From Achromobacter pulmonis (GTDB lineage Bacteria > Pseudomonadota > Gammaproteobacteria > Burkholderiales > Burkholderiaceae_B), in contig NZ_CADIJV010000014.1 of NCBI RefSeq assembly GCF_902859765.1, forward strand, positions 1 through 64,000: a stretch of DNA of 64,000 bases. The letters are read 5' to 3'. Below the pieces are notes generated by a model. The model had not been told where the DNA came from. It did no database searches and saw nothing but the letters and a program-made list of their open reading frames with translations. Shown here piece by piece: positions 16,473 through 25,292 of this stretch. Position 1 is the first letter of the stretch, and every line of letters starts with the position of its first letter. A program made the position numbers and the translations under genes.

Positions 16473-17990
16473 TCAGGTGTCCGGATCCAGGCGTCGGATC
16501 AGGGCGATATAGCGGCGCCGGGCCTGGTCCGCGGGCAGGCCTGCCAGCAGGCGCCAGGCGGCCAGATCGATCCGGGCGCGCAGGGGCGCGTCGGGGGCGT
16601 CCTGCGGCGGGGCATCGCCCCGCCGCGCCTGCTGCTCGTAGGCGTGCAGGCGGATGGCGACGTTCAGGGAAGGGGCTTGCGGCAGGGCGCGCAGTGCGAT
16701 CACCGCAGCCTCGAAGGCGTCTTCCAGGGCGTCGGCCGCGATGGCCTGGGTGGCCGGGTCCATGGCGTCGCCTTCGGGTTCCAGGCCGCTGGCCACGGCC
16801 AGCCGCCGCCACAGGGCGTCGGCGGCGGCCGGATCGACGGCCTGCGAGGTGACCCTGGCGATGCTGTCGTTGCGCAGGCGCAGCGTGTGGGTGGCGGCGC
16901 CGTGGCAGGGCGTGGCGCCGTCGCGCACCTGGAAGGCCAGCGGCATCGCGAAGCCGCGTCCGGCCGGCGCCGGCGGGCCGACGCTGGCAACCGTGAAGGT
17001 ATTGCGCGAGTAGTCCATCACGCGCGAGAACAGGTCGATCAATCCGCCGCGGCCGTGGTAGACGCCGCTCAGGGGGTTGTCGCCGCCTTCCTGCCAGACG
17101 ACGTCCTCGGCAAACAGCGGGAACAGGTCCTCGAAGCGGCCCGACAGCATTGCCTCGCGGTATTGGCCCAGCAAGCGCTCGGCCTGGTCCGCGCTCATGG
17201 CGGCGGCGCGGCCCGCACGCGCGGGGGCGGGGGACCGGTCCATGAACTGCAGGATGTCGGCGGCGACCTGATCGCGGTCGTTGTCCACGCAGATCATGTG
17301 ATAGCTGTTGTCCAGCAGAACCATGCGGCTGTCGGCAATGGCGTCGTTCAGGAAGCGGGCCGACCGCACCGAGGTCAGCTCGTCCTCGTGCGCGTGGATG
17401 ATCAGGCTGGGGCAGGCGATGGCGTCAAGGCCGCGCTGCACGAAGCGGCGCAGCCGGTCCACCTCGCGGATGCAGGCCAGCGGCACCCAGCGGTAATGGA
17501 AATTTTCGCCGCGCTCGAACTTGGCCTTGACGATGGAGCGGACCAGTTCATTCTTGATGCCGTAAGGTTCTTCTTCCTCGACCCGCATGCGCGCCGCCAG
17601 GCCTGGGATGCGGTAAACCAGCTTGCGCAGGCCGCGGTACCAGGGGGTGCTCCAGCCGTCGATGAAGACGGGCGCCGCCAGGCTCACCAGTTTGCCCTGG
17701 CGGTGCCGCACGCGCTTGCACAACTCCACCGCCAGCAGCGCGCCCAGGCACATGCCGATCACGTGCAGGGTGTCGTGGCGGGCGGCCACTTCGCGGTAGC
17801 GGGCGGTGACGGCGTCGATCCAGTCCTCGGCGCGCACCGGCAGCAGATCTTCGGGCGTGGTGCCATGGCCGGGCAGGGTCAGCGTGTGCGTCTCGATGCC
17901 GGCGCGCTTGAGGGTCTTGTGCAGCGATCCCAGGTCGTACTGGGTGCCGCCCAGGCCATGGATGAGCAGGGCGCCCGTGCTAGTGGACAT
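16473..17990 (-). CDS. Three-domain fusion: alpha/beta hydrolase, SnoaL-like, acyl-CoA-binding
   Basis: This is a 505-residue protein. Residues 1-255 are an alpha/beta hydrolase: oxyanion HGLGG near residue 11, nucleophile elbow GMCLGA with Cys81 in the usual Ser place, and likely Asp203 and His231 (HAHEDE, NSYHMI). Residues 266-390 look like a SnoaL/NTF2 fold (LLGQYREAMLSGRFEDLFPLF, YHGRGGLIDLFSRVM). Residues 420-505 match acyl-CoA-binding protein: FEAAVIALRALPQAPS, RLHAYEQQARRGD, AAWRLLAGLPADQARRRYIA. I do not know a described protein with this order. It overlaps the 3' end of the MASE1-PAS gene by 11 bp, so the two are coupled. A thioesterase or lipase acting on acyl-CoA is plausible but inferred. 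Confidence 0.78.
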   Translation of the reverse strand: MSTSTGALLIHGLGGTQYDLGSLHKTLKRAGIETHTLTLPGHGTTPEDLLPVRAEDWIDAVTARYREVAARHDTLHVIGMCLGALLAVELCKRVRHRQGKLVSLAAPVFIDGWSTPWYRGLRKLVYRIPGLAARMRVEEEEPYGIKNELVRSIVKAKFERGENFHYRWVPLACIREVDRLRRFVQRGLDAIACPSLIIHAHEDELTSVRSARFLNDAIADSRMVLLDNSYHMICVDNDRDQVAADILQFMDRSPAPARAGRAAAMSADQAERLLGQYREAMLSGRFEDLFPLFAEDVVWQEGGDNPLSGVYHGRGGLIDLFSRVMDYSRNTFTVASVGPPAPAGRGFAMPLAFQVRDGATPCHGAATHTLRLRNDSIARVTSQAVDPAAADALWRRLAVASGLEPEGDAMDPATQAIAADALEDAFEAAVIALRALPQAPSLNVAIRLHAYEQQARRGDAPPQDAPDAPLRARIDLAAWRLLAGLPADQARRRYIALIRRLDPDT

Positions 17991-19269
17991 CGGCCTGCTC
18001 GATGTCACCGAGACGCCACATGCCCGCCACCACGGCCACGCTGCCGTCGAAATCCTCCAGCGGCGAGCCGCGGTCGCTGACCACGCGCCAGCCGCCGCCG
18101 GCATGAGCCATGCGGAACAACAGCGGCGTGCGGTCTTGGGCGCCGGCGCGGCGCGCGGCCCAGTGCAGCGTCAGGCGCGCGCGGTCGTCGGGGTGCGCGA
18201 GGGCCAGCAACGCATCCAGGTTGGCCAGCGCGGCAGCCTGCACGCCGAAGGCGCCCTGCACATCGCCGGCCAGTTCGAGCGAGCCGTCAAACGGGCTGTA
18301 GCGGTACATCAGCTGGTGGCTGCCCGCCAGCGCCAGGTCGAAGCGGCCGCGCCACTGCTCGGCGTTTTCGAGTTCCTGCGCGCGGGCGCCGCGCAGGGTG
18401 TTGACCAGCAGGATCAGCAGCGCCGTGACCACCAGATAGACCTGGGTGGCCAGCAGCACGTGCCAGGGGTCATTGGCCTCGACGAAAGGGCCTTCGCCCT
18501 GCGCGCTCTGGTACAACGCCATCCCGGTCAGGGTGACGACGGCGAGGGTGCCGCCCAGCGGCCCCCATACCAAGGCGGCCAGCACCGCGAACACCAGCGG
18601 CAGATAGGTCAGTTCGAACGTGACGACATAGGGCAGGTTCCTGATCATTTCGCCGTCGAAGGTCATGAAGGTCGATACGATCAGGCCGGTGTAGGCGATC
18701 ACGCCCAGCGCCAGGTCGCGCATGCGCGGGCCACCCGAACGGCGCGGCCGGAAATGGGCCCACCCGGTCAGCGCCGGCGCCAGGATCAGGATGCCGGCCA
18801 GATAGGCCGCGACCCAGGTGCGCAGCCGGACCAGGGCGTCGCTGGCCTGCGTCAGCCAGAGCCAGCCGCCGCCCAGCAGCGCCGAGAGCGCGGCGCCGGC
18901 CACCGCGCCGGCCAGCAGCGCCGCCACCAGTCCCAGTCCGCCTTCGCGCGGCGTCAGGCGCCGGACTGTCCAGGCCGCCAGCAGGCTGGACACGCTGGCG
19001 TTGATGGCGAACACCAGCGCCGTGGCGGGCTGGCCCCGAGTGAAGCTGGTGAGCGCCAGCTGGGCGCAGAAGAAGGCGGCCAGCAGCAGCGGCCAGTTCT
19101 GGCGCCGGGTCAGCAGATAGGCGCCGACGGCCACGCCCGGTGGCAGCCAGACGAATACGGCATGGCTGACCGGATCGTTGAGCAGGCGCGAGAAGACCCC
19201 GCACAGCAGATACGGGACGGCCCATAGCAGGCAGTATGGATTTCTTCGCGGTGCTTGGGGCATTCCCAT
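17980..19269 (-). CDS. MASE1 membrane sensor with PAS domain and no output domain
   Basis: This is a 429-residue protein. The start MGMPQAPRRNPY follows an AAGGA ribosome site. Residues 10-290 are a MASE1-type array of about eight helices, with VSHAVFVWLPPGVAVGAYLL and FELTYLPLVFAVLAALVWGPLGG typical of that domain. A short linker (RGARAQELENAEQWRGRF) leads to a PAS fold at about 308-425 (LALAGSHQLMYRYSP, AHPDDRARLTLHW). MASE1 proteins usually end in a kinase, GGDEF or EAL domain; here the chain stops right after PAS, inside the start of the hydrolase fusion gene. The partner may supply the output. A truncation is also possible. Confidence 0.8.
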   Translation of the reverse strand: MGMPQAPRRNPYCLLWAVPYLLCGVFSRLLNDPVSHAVFVWLPPGVAVGAYLLTRRQNWPLLLAAFFCAQLALTSFTRGQPATALVFAINASVSSLLAAWTVRRLTPREGGLGLVAALLAGAVAGAALSALLGGGWLWLTQASDALVRLRTWVAAYLAGILILAPALTGWAHFRPRRSGGPRMRDLALGVIAYTGLIVSTFMTFDGEMIRNLPYVVTFELTYLPLVFAVLAALVWGPLGGTLAVVTLTGMALYQSAQGEGPFVEANDPWHVLLATQVYLVVTALLILLVNTLRGARAQELENAEQWRGRFDLALAGSHQLMYRYSPFDGSLELAGDVQGAFGVQAAALANLDALLALAHPDDRARLTLHWAARRAGAQDRTPLLFRMAHAGGGWRVVSDRGSPLEDFDGSVAVVAGMWRLGDIEQADVH

Positions 19270-19432
19270 ATGGTTCCTTGCAGACGCTGTGGCACAGGGC
19301 GAGCCGGGGCTCGCGGCGATCAGCGGGTTATACACGGCACCGCCCGGTCCGCGAAAGCTGGCGCGCGCGTACCGCCATCCGAAAATCTTGGTACCCTTGG
19401 ACGCAGTCGATTCCACTCCGTTCCAGGACTCA

Positions 19433-20221
19433 GTGCACTCCTTGCCCGCCCAGACCCTGCCCGCCTTCGATTCCACCGCCGTTTCCGGCCTCGCCCGGGC
19501 ATGTCCGCCCGCCCGCGGCATCCTGCGCCGGGTCCGGCTGGTGTTGCTGGCCGCATTGCTGGCATTGCTGACGGCCTGCGGCACGACGCCCAAGGTCCAG
19601 CCCGGCTATTACCGGGTGCAGTCGGGCGACACGCTGACGCAGATCGCGCGCAAGCACGGCACCAGCGTATCCAACCTGGCGCGCTGGAACAAGCTGTCGA
19701 ACACCAATGCCATCGAGGTCGGTCAGATGCTGCGGGTGGCGCCGCCGGCCGGCCAGGCCAGCGGTTCGGCACGCTCCAAGTCACGTCCCAAGGCCTCGGG
19801 CGGGTCGCGCGCGTCGGCGTCGTCCATGGGCAAGCGGCGCACCGCGCCGCCAGGGGCGATCTCGCTGGTGTGGCCGGCGCAGGGCAAGGTGACGCGCGGC
19901 TACGACGGGTCGGGCTCGAACGGCATTGTCATCTCCAATGCCTCGGGCACGCCGGTGGTGGCCGCCGCCGCCGGGACCGTCGCCTATTCCGGCAGCGGCC
20001 TGCGGGGCTATGGGCATCTGGTGATCGTCAAGCACAACGCCAGTTTCCTCAGCATCTATGCGCACAATCGCAAGCTGCTGGTCAAGGAAGGCCAGCGGGT
20101 GAGCCAGGGCCAGAAGATCGCCGAAATGGGCAACAGCGACAGCAAGCAGGTCGGGCTGTACTTCGAGTTGCGGTACGACGGCCAGGCGGTCGATCCGGCG
20201 GGATCCCTGCCGGGGCGGTGA
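19433..20221 (+). CDS. NlpD-like lipoprotein with LysM and degenerate M23 domain
   Basis: This is a 262-residue protein. I start at GTG (MHSLPAQTLPAF), which has AGGA five bases upstream and leads to a lipoprotein signal ending LLALLTAC. A LysM domain follows (YYRVQSGDTLTQIARKHGTS to IEVGQMLRV), then a Ser/Lys/Gly-rich linker, then a LytM/M23 domain. The zinc ligands are lost: the HxxxD site reads NGIVIS and the HxH site reads LYFELR. Such degenerate factors (NlpD, EnvC) activate cell-wall amidases at division and do not cut peptidoglycan themselves. The gene diverges from the MASE1-PAS gene. Confidence 0.87.
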   Translation: MHSLPAQTLPAFDSTAVSGLARACPPARGILRRVRLVLLAALLALLTACGTTPKVQPGYYRVQSGDTLTQIARKHGTSVSNLARWNKLSNTNAIEVGQMLRVAPPAGQASGSARSKSRPKASGGSRASASSMGKRRTAPPGAISLVWPAQGKVTRGYDGSGSNGIVISNASGTPVVAAAAGTVAYSGSGLRGYGHLVIVKHNASFLSIYAHNRKLLVKEGQRVSQGQKIAEMGNSDSKQVGLYFELRYDGQAVDPAGSLPGR

Positions 20222-20225
20222 TAGG

Positions 20226-20296
20226 CCCCCACGCGGCGCGCGCGTTGCGCGCTTGCTGCCCCCCGAGGGGGCTGCCCGGCCTTCGGGCGGCCGGGC
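20226..20296. repeat. GC-rich palindromic intergenic element
   Basis: Between two convergent genes lie three GC-rich inverted motifs: a CGCGCGCGTTGCGCGC tract, GCCCCCCGAGGGGGC, and GCCCGGCC with GGCCGGGC at 20274-20296. This composite resembles short intergenic palindromic repeats widespread in Burkholderiales. It may act as a bidirectional terminator. That it is repeated elsewhere in the genome is recollection, not seen in this window. Confidence 0.5.
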
Positions 20297-20302
20297 GCCG
20301 CC

Positions 20303-21060
<758 letters not shown>

Positions 21061-21064
<4 letters not shown>

Positions 21065-21810
21065 CGGTTGTTCTCGGAAAACACCGCATGCCGGCCGAAG
21101 CGCCGTTCCAGGCGCACCTGGGCGGCGGACAGCGCCGAACTGAACACCAGGTAGATCAGCGCGGCCTCGGTGTACAGGATCAGCGGTTCATAGGTGACGG
21201 CGGCGATGCGCTGGGCCGCCTGGAAGATCTCGGGCACCGTCAGCACGGCGGCCAGCGAGGTGTCCTTGACCAGGGCGATGAAGGCGTTCGACAGCGGCGG
21301 CACCGCCACCCGCGCGGCCTGCGGCAGCACGGTGCGGCGCAGGGCCTGGCCGCGCGTCATGCTCAGTGAATAGGCGGCTTCCCACTGGCCCTTGGAAATC
21401 GACTCGATGGCGCCGCGGATCACTTCGGAGTTGTAGGCGCCGACGTTCAGGGTGAAGCCGATCAACGCCGCCGGCAGCGGGTCGAGCACCACGCCGACGC
21501 TGGGCAGGCCATAGAAGATCACGAACAACTGCACCAGCAGCGGCGTGCCGCGGATCAGCCAGACGTAGAAGCGCACCAGCGCCACCAGCGGCGCCGGTCC
21601 GAACAGCCGGATCAGCGCCACTACGAAGGCCAGCGCCAGCCCCAGCGCGAACGACATCAGCGTCAGCGGCACGGTGAACACCAGCCCGGCGTGCAGCAGG
21701 GGCCAGAACGAGTCGGCCATCAACTGCACCCAGGCCGGCACCGTCAGGGCGTCGAGCTGGGCCAGGATCCAGTCGGGCAGGGCGTCGCGCAGCCAGATGG
21801 GGAGCGTCAT
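21061..21810 (-). CDS. Polar amino acid (cystine-type) ABC transporter permease
   Basis: This is a 249-residue permease of the His/Glu/Gln/Arg/opine family. A loop YVWLIRGTPLLVQLFVIFYGLP and the motif EVIRGAIESISKGQWEAAYSL, the EAA loop that contacts the ATPase, are clearly visible. About five helices. It lies 12 bases after the binding-protein gene and overlaps the ATPase gene (ATGA). The similarity to TcyL-type permeases suggests cystine or a related amino acid as substrate, judged mostly from its partner binding protein. Confidence 0.92.
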
Positions 21811-21822
21811 GGAACGGCCCGC

Positions 21823-22608
21823 TTATTGCTGCGCCGACAGGTCCGTGCCGAAGTACTTGACCGAGATGGTCTTGTAGGTGCCATCGGCCTTGATGTCGGC
21901 CAGCGCCTTGTTGATGGCGGCCACCAGTTCGGGATTGTTCTTGCGCAGCAGCACGCCGGAGTTGCTGAATTCGGCGGCCTTGTCGGTGGCGGCGATCCTG
22001 ACCTTGGCGTTGGGCTTGTGCTTCTTGAAATCCAGGAACGACAGGTTGTCGTTGACGGTGGCTTCGACGCGGCCCGAGGTCAGCAGGTCGATGGCTTCGT
22101 TGAAACCCTGCACCGCGACCACCTCGGCGCCGTGGCGCTGCGCCAGCTTGCCGAAGTTGCTGGTGAGCGTGTTGGCGGACTTCTTGCCCTTGAGGTCGGC
22201 GAATGACTTGATGGTGGTGTTGTCGTCGCGCACGATCAGCACCGCGGCCGACGAGATGTAGGGGTCGGAGAAGTCGTACTTGGCGCGGCGCGCGTCGGTG
22301 ATGCCGACCTGGTTGATGACGGCGTCGTAGCGCTTGGCGTCGAGCCCGGCGATCAGGCCGTCCCACTTGCCTTCGACGAATTCGGCCTTGACGCCCAGGC
22401 GCTGGGCGATGGCGCGGCCGATGTCGACGTCAAACCCGGTAAGCTGTCCGGAGGCGTCGTGGTAGGTGAAGGGCGCGTAGGTGCCTTCGGTGCCGATCTT
22501 GAACACGCCGGCGGACTTGATCTGGTCCAGCCCCGACTGGGCATGGGCGGCGGACAGGGCGGCGGCCTGGATCAGGCCGGCGATGAACAACGAGCGCAAG
22601 AGTTTCAT
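21823..22608 (-). CDS. Polar amino acid (cystine-type) periplasmic binding protein
   Basis: This is a 261-residue solute-binding protein. The start MKLLRSLFIAGL has GGAG upstream and a signal peptide ending AAHAQ. The conserved family 3 motif is GQLTGFDVDIGRAIAQRLG, followed by VEGKWDGLIAGLDAKRYDAVINQVGIT, which is characteristic of cystine binders of the FliY/TcyJ type. It delivers the ligand to the permease and ATPase encoded immediately downstream. Substrate is inferred from sequence similarity and not proven. Confidence 0.9.
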   Translation of the reverse strand: MKLLRSLFIAGLIQAAALSAAHAQSGLDQIKSAGVFKIGTEGTYAPFTYHDASGQLTGFDVDIGRAIAQRLGVKAEFVEGKWDGLIAGLDAKRYDAVINQVGITDARRAKYDFSDPYISSAAVLIVRDDNTTIKSFADLKGKKSANTLTSNFGKLAQRHGAEVVAVQGFNEAIDLLTSGRVEATVNDNLSFLDFKKHKPNAKVRIAATDKAAEFSNSGVLLRKNNPELVAAINKALADIKADGTYKTISVKYFGTDLSAQQ

Positions 22609-22756
22609 GGCAATGCTCCACGGATGAGAGATCACTGCGAAAGGCCCGCGCAGCGCGCCGCCTTCCGGTGTAGCCGCACTCTAACAACGCGTCTATTTTT
22701 CCACAAAGCATAAGGAATAGTAAAAATATAGCGGCAAGTCATATGCGGCATTCGCG

Positions 22757-22778
22757 CCCCGGGCCGCCTGGCCCGGGG
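22757..22778. promoter_or_regulatory. GC hairpin just upstream of the P1 peptidase gene
   Basis: CCCCGGGCC-GCCT-GGCCCGGGG is a perfect 9-bp stem ending 19 bases before the ATG. In the leader RNA it would stand next to the ribosome site. It could also be an operator. Confidence 0.4.
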
Positions 22779-22797
22779 GCATCCAGGTGATATCCAG

Positions 22798-23886
22798 ATG
22801 GAGACAGGCGTGCAACAACAATGGAACAGGCGGGCTTTCATGATGGCGGCGGCGGGCGTCGCGGCATCCGCGGGCGTGATGCCGGCGCAGGGCGCCAGCG
22901 GTTTGCGCCGGGTGCCCGGCGGCGGCAGCATTACCGACGTGGCCGGCCTCAAGGTGGGGCACTACACCGACACCCGGCGGCCGACCGGCTGCACCGTCAT
23001 CATCGCCGAGGCGGGGGCCACCGGGGGCGTGGATGTGCGCGGCGCCGCGCCCGGCACGCGCGAGACCGACCTGCTCAACCCGGTCAACATGGTGGAGAAA
23101 GTGCACGCGGTGATGCTGGCCGGCGGCAGCGCCTTTGGCCTGGAGGCCGCCACCGGCGTCATGCGCTATCTGGAAGAGCGCAAGATCGGCTTCGACGTGG
23201 GCGTGGCGCACGTGCCGATCGTGCCGGCCGCCATCCTGTTCGACCTGGGCGTGGGCGACGCCTCGATCCGGCCCGACGCGGCGGCCGGCTACCAGGCCTG
23301 CAAGGCGGCCAGCGCCAAGCCGCCGCAGGAGGGCAATGTCGGCGCCGGGGCCGGCGCCACGGTCGGCAAGCTGTACGGCGCCAAGCGCGCCATGAAGGGC
23401 GGCCTGGGCAGCGCTTCGCTGACCGTGGCGGGCGTCACCGTGGGCGCGATCGTGGCGGTCAACGCGGTCGGCGACGTGGTCGATCCGGCCACTGGCCACG
23501 TGCTGGCCGGCGCCCGCAGCGCCGACGGCAAGACCTTGCTGGACACGCGCGCGGCGATCCTGGCGGGCGACCTGCCGACCTCGATGCGCGAGGGCGCGGC
23601 CACCACCATCGGGCTGGTGGCGACCGATGTCAGGCTGACCAAGGCCCAGGCGCAGAAGATGGCGCAGAGCGCGCATGACGGCCTGGCGCGCACCATCAAC
23701 CCGATCCACACCATGCTCGATGGCGATACCGTGTTCGCGCTGGGCACGGGCGCCGTCAACAAACCCGCCAACATGATGCTGCTGGGCGTGATGGCGGCCG
23801 AGGCCATGGCGATCGCGGTGCAGCGCGCCATCCTGGCGGCGCGCGCGCTGGAAGGCTACCCGGCGGCGGTCGACTTCATCGCCTGA
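22798..23886 (+). CDS. P1 (S58) family autoprocessing aminopeptidase-like hydrolase, exported
   Basis: This is a 362-residue member of the DmpA/BapA/NylC family of N-terminal-nucleophile hydrolases. Family segments include ITDVAGLKVGHYTDTRRPTG, AVMLAGGSAFGLEAATGV, EGNVGAGAGATVGK and NPIHTMLDGDTVFALGTG. The N-terminus NRRAFMMAAAGVAASAGV resembles a Tat signal. NylC-type enzymes cleave themselves before a Thr; here the likely site is at AATTIGLVATD (Thr269 or Thr270), with Ala where I recall Asn in many relatives. Substrates may be beta-peptides or amides. It stands alone, transcribed away from the cystine importer. Confidence 0.85.
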   Translation: METGVQQQWNRRAFMMAAAGVAASAGVMPAQGASGLRRVPGGGSITDVAGLKVGHYTDTRRPTGCTVIIAEAGATGGVDVRGAAPGTRETDLLNPVNMVEKVHAVMLAGGSAFGLEAATGVMRYLEERKIGFDVGVAHVPIVPAAILFDLGVGDASIRPDAAAGYQACKAASAKPPQEGNVGAGAGATVGKLYGAKRAMKGGLGSASLTVAGVTVGAIVAVNAVGDVVDPATGHVLAGARSADGKTLLDTRAAILAGDLPTSMREGAATTIGLVATDVRLTKAQAQKMAQSAHDGLARTINPIHTMLDGDTVFALGTGAVNKPANMMLLGVMAAEAMAIAVQRAILAARALEGYPAAVDFIA

Positions 23887-23918
23887 GCCGCCGCCGCTTC
23901 GCGGCGCCGCGCCCGGAT

Positions 23919-23941
23919 GACGCGGCTTTTCACGCCGCGTC
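23919..23941. terminator. Hairpin after the P1 peptidase gene
   Basis: GACGCGGC-TTTTCAC-GCCGCGTC forms an 8-bp perfect stem 33 bases past the stop. There is no T tract, so termination is only a possibility. Confidence 0.35.
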
Positions 23942-24039
23942 TGGCGGCGCCCCTCCCGGACCCCTGACCCCAGGCTGTCACATGGCGTGGGCAAGATGGA
24001 AAGCGTCGGCGCCACGCCTGCGCGCGGGAGAGGGACAGC

Positions 24040-24663
24040 ATGTACCAGGGAGAGCGTTTCAACGGGGCCACGCATCTGGCCGGCCTGGCCTTGGCGGTGG
24101 CCGCCTCGGCCGCGCTGATCGCCCGGGCCGCGGAACTCCGGGTGGACGCGCGCCAGATCGCGGCCTGCGCCGTGTTCGCGGCGTCGATGATCGCGGTCTA
24201 CGCGTCCTCGGTGCTGTATCACTGCTCGCGCGGGCGCCGCAAGGCGCTGTGGGCCAAGGCCGACCATTGCGCTATTTATCTATTGATCGCCGGCACCTAT
24301 ACGCCGCTGGCCTTCGTCCCGCCGGAACTGGGATGGGGCGCCGCCATGGCGGTGGCGATCTGGCTGCTGGCGCTGTATGGCATTGGCCGCGAATTGTGGT
24401 GGGCCCGCGGCGCCCCGCCGGCCCTGCCGCTGTACCTGGCGATGGGCTGGCTGGGGGTGATGTGCGCCGCGCCCATTGCCGGCGCGCTGTCGGGCGCCGG
24501 GCTGGCCTGGCTGCTGGCCGGGGCCGCGCTCTATACGGTGGGCACGGTGTTCTACGCCAATGACAAGCGCTGGCGCCATGCCCATGGCATCTGGCACCTG
24601 TTCGTCATGGGCGGATCGGCCTGCCATTTCGTCACGGTGTTCGGCTTCCTGCGATACGCCTGA
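24040..24663 (+). CDS. Hemolysin III / PAQR family membrane protein
   Basis: This is a 207-residue protein with seven hydrophobic helices. Typical motifs are MYQGERFNGATHLAG, ASSVLYHCSRGRRKALWAKA DH (the Ser/Tyr-His-Asp set of PAQR proteins), LLIAGTYTPLAF and a last helix HGIWHLFVMGGSACHFV with two His. PAQR proteins are related to receptors and ceramidases with a zinc site; the bacterial role is unclear and the name hemolysin is historical. An AGAGGGA ribosome site precedes the ATG. Its 3' end faces the kynR gene with 17 bases between. Confidence 0.9.
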   Translation: MYQGERFNGATHLAGLALAVAASAALIARAAELRVDARQIAACAVFAASMIAVYASSVLYHCSRGRRKALWAKADHCAIYLLIAGTYTPLAFVPPELGWGAAMAVAIWLLALYGIGRELWWARGAPPALPLYLAMGWLGVMCAAPIAGALSGAGLAWLLAGAALYTVGTVFYANDKRWRHAHGIWHLFVMGGSACHFVTVFGFLRYA

Positions 24664-24680
24664 ACGCCGCGGGGGGGCCG

Positions 24681-25154
24681 TCAGCGCCAGGGCGCCAGCG
24701 GCAGCATACCGCCGCGATCCTTGATCTTGCGCATGACGATATGCGAACACAGATCGCGCACGCCGGCGAGCTTGCTGAGCTTGTCCTCGACGAACTGCGA
24801 GAACGCCGCCAGGTTGCGGGTGCGCACGGTCAGGATGTAGTTCGAGGCGCCCGTGACGATGCTGGCTTCGGTGATTTCGTCATGCAGGGCGATGCCGGCC
24901 AGGAATTCCTCGTGCCAGCCCGGCCGCGACTGGTCCAGCGACACGTGCACGATGGCTTCCAGTTCGAAACCCAGCCGTTCGGCGTCGAGCACGGCGCGGT
25001 AGCCGCGCACGAAGCCACCTTCTTCCAGCGCCCGCACCCGCCGCAGGCAGGCTGAGGGCGACAGGGCCACCTGCTCGGCCAGGTCCTGGTTGCTGAGCTG
25101 GCTGTTCTCCTGCAGGCGGTAGAGGATGCGATGGTCGATGGTGTCCAGCTGCAT
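24681..25154 (-). CDS. kynR: Lrp/AsnC regulator of kynurenine degradation
   Basis: This is a 157-residue Lrp-family protein. The start MQLDTIDHRILYRLQ fits the family. A winged HTH lies at residues 5-60 (LSNQDLAEQVALSPSACLRRVRALE), followed by the ligand-binding RAM domain (TGASNYILTVRTRNLAAFSQFVEDKL). It is divergent from kynU, the arrangement known for KynR in Pseudomonas, where the regulator responds to kynurenine. The 138-bp gap is AT-richer than the surroundings and includes CGCA-ATTTAA-TGCG near 25187, a possible Lrp-type site. Confidence 0.9.
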   Translation of the reverse strand: MQLDTIDHRILYRLQENSQLSNQDLAEQVALSPSACLRRVRALEEGGFVRGYRAVLDAERLGFELEAIVHVSLDQSRPGWHEEFLAGIALHDEITEASIVTGASNYILTVRTRNLAAFSQFVEDKLSKLAGVRDLCSHIVMRKIKDRGGMLPLAPWR

Positions 25155-25292
25155 GATGCAATCCAATTCTGAAAAATGGCCGATGGCGCAATTTAATGCG
25201 AAATTCCAGGGTAAGTCACGCCTGATTTTGCAAGTTTTCGGCTGGTTCACGCTGATAGTATGTAGCCAGCCCATTGCCTCAAGGAGCCGTGA

